NCBI GenBank assembly: GCA_025964055.1
Contig: JAOPZP010000467.1
Coordinates: forward strand, 1 to 6,541
Origin: Conexibacter sp.
GTDB taxonomy: Bacteria; Actinomycetota; Thermoleophilia; Solirubrobacterales; Solirubrobacteraceae
Direction of reading: 5' to 3'
Length of the DNA stretch: 6,541 bases
Of this stretch, positions 6,168-6,541 are shown piece after piece. The stretch's first letter is position 1. Each line of letters starts with the position of its first letter. The notes beneath the pieces were generated by a model. That model saw nothing but the letters and a program-made list of their open reading frames with translations. It ran no database searches and had not been told where the DNA came from. Made by a program: the position numbers and the translations under genes.

Positions 6168-6541
6168 CTAGCCCCGCATCGGCCGCGTCAGCGCCTTCAC
6201 GAAGTCCTCGAGCTGCTGGGTGGTCCAGCACTCGTAGGCGTCGCAGAACGGCTCGTAGGCCGAGATGACCGAGTCGCCGTAGTTCCAGTACAAGCGCGGC
6301 TCGGGGTTGAGCCAGAAGGTGCGCCCGGCCTTCTCGGAGATCTTGGCGAACACGTCGGCGCGCGGGTCGCGGCCGTTGGTGCGCGCGTCGCCGAGCACGA
6401 TGACCGTCGCGCGGGGGTGCAGGTCGTCCTCGACGAGGTCGCGGAACTCGTTCCACACGCGGCCGTAGTCCGTGTAGCCGCTGATGTCGGCGACCCCGGA
6501 GTCGCGGGCGATGGCCTCCGAGACCGCCTTGAAGTCGCGCT
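6168..6541 (-). CDS. VWA domain protein, CoxE-like, C-terminal part (5' end outside window)
   Basis: Only the last 123 residues are visible; the frame stays open through the right edge of the window. The fragment matches the C-terminal half of CoxE-like von Willebrand factor A proteins. It shows SGYTDYGRVW, with the threonine expected for the second metal-site motif, then the VIVLGDARTNGRDP strand-loop with the aspartate of the third motif, then AGRTFWLNPEPRLYWNYGDS and a final WTTQQLEDFVKAL helix. The first metal-site motif (DxSxS) must lie outside. Such proteins usually work with MoxR-type AAA+ ATPases, in some cases to insert metals or mature enzymes such as CO dehydrogenase; whether that partner is upstream here cannot be seen. 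The stop is 46 bp before the ggt start on the same strand, so cotranscription is possible. The family is quite sure, the role is not. Confidence 0.82.
   Translation of the reverse strand, partial: RDFKAVSEAIARDSGVADISGYTDYGRVWNEFRDLVEDDLHPRATVIVLGDARTNGRDPRADVFAKISEKAGRTFWLNPEPRLYWNYGDSVISAYEPFCDAYECWTTQQLEDFVKALTRPMRG

Overview
The window is very GC-rich throughout, with strongly GC-biased third codon positions and GTG/ATG starts. It looks like chromosomal DNA of a high-GC actinobacterium. The wording of the glycosylase and VWA proteins resembles Thermoleophilia/Solirubrobacterales proteins I know, but that placement is inference from family memory and not from a search.

Layout, left half (+ strand). 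Positions 1-195 hold the 3' end of a small unrecognised protein with one hydrophobic segment. Its last codons and stop codon lie inside a 55-bp tandem direct repeat (173-312, about 2.5 copies) whose copies meet in a perfect 9-bp hairpin. Next is an AlkA-type HhH-GPD DNA glycosylase (371-1288).

Middle, convergent junction (1289-1717). No convincing gene is present. The gap is filled by a large imperfect inverted repeat (best-matching arms 1323-1399 and 1622-1699) around a lower-GC core that carries two hairpins. Both arms can be read as short, mutually similar reading frames that run outward and end on the stop codons of the two flanking genes.

Right half (- strand, read from 6541 leftwards). 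First is the C-terminal part of a CoxE-like VWA protein (6541-6168), then a secreted gamma-glutamyltransferase (6121-4367). A TPP riboswitch (4366-4261) begins directly after the transferase stop codon. It precedes a three-gene ABC importer for a thiamin pyrimidine precursor: ATPase thiZ (4259-3492), permease thiX (3492-2746) and lipoprotein binding protein thiY (2749-1718). The thi genes overlap by 1 and 4 nt, so they are probably translationally coupled.

How they work together: ThiY catches a thiamin-related pyrimidine outside the membrane, ThiX forms the channel and ThiZ hydrolyses ATP. When cellular TPP is high, the riboswitch should hide the thiZ ribosome binding site and shut down the whole importer. 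There is no intergenic space for a promoter upstream of the riboswitch, so the importer is either read through from the VWA-transferase genes or transcribed from a promoter inside the transferase coding sequence. The glycosylase and small upstream gene are a separate, convergent unit.
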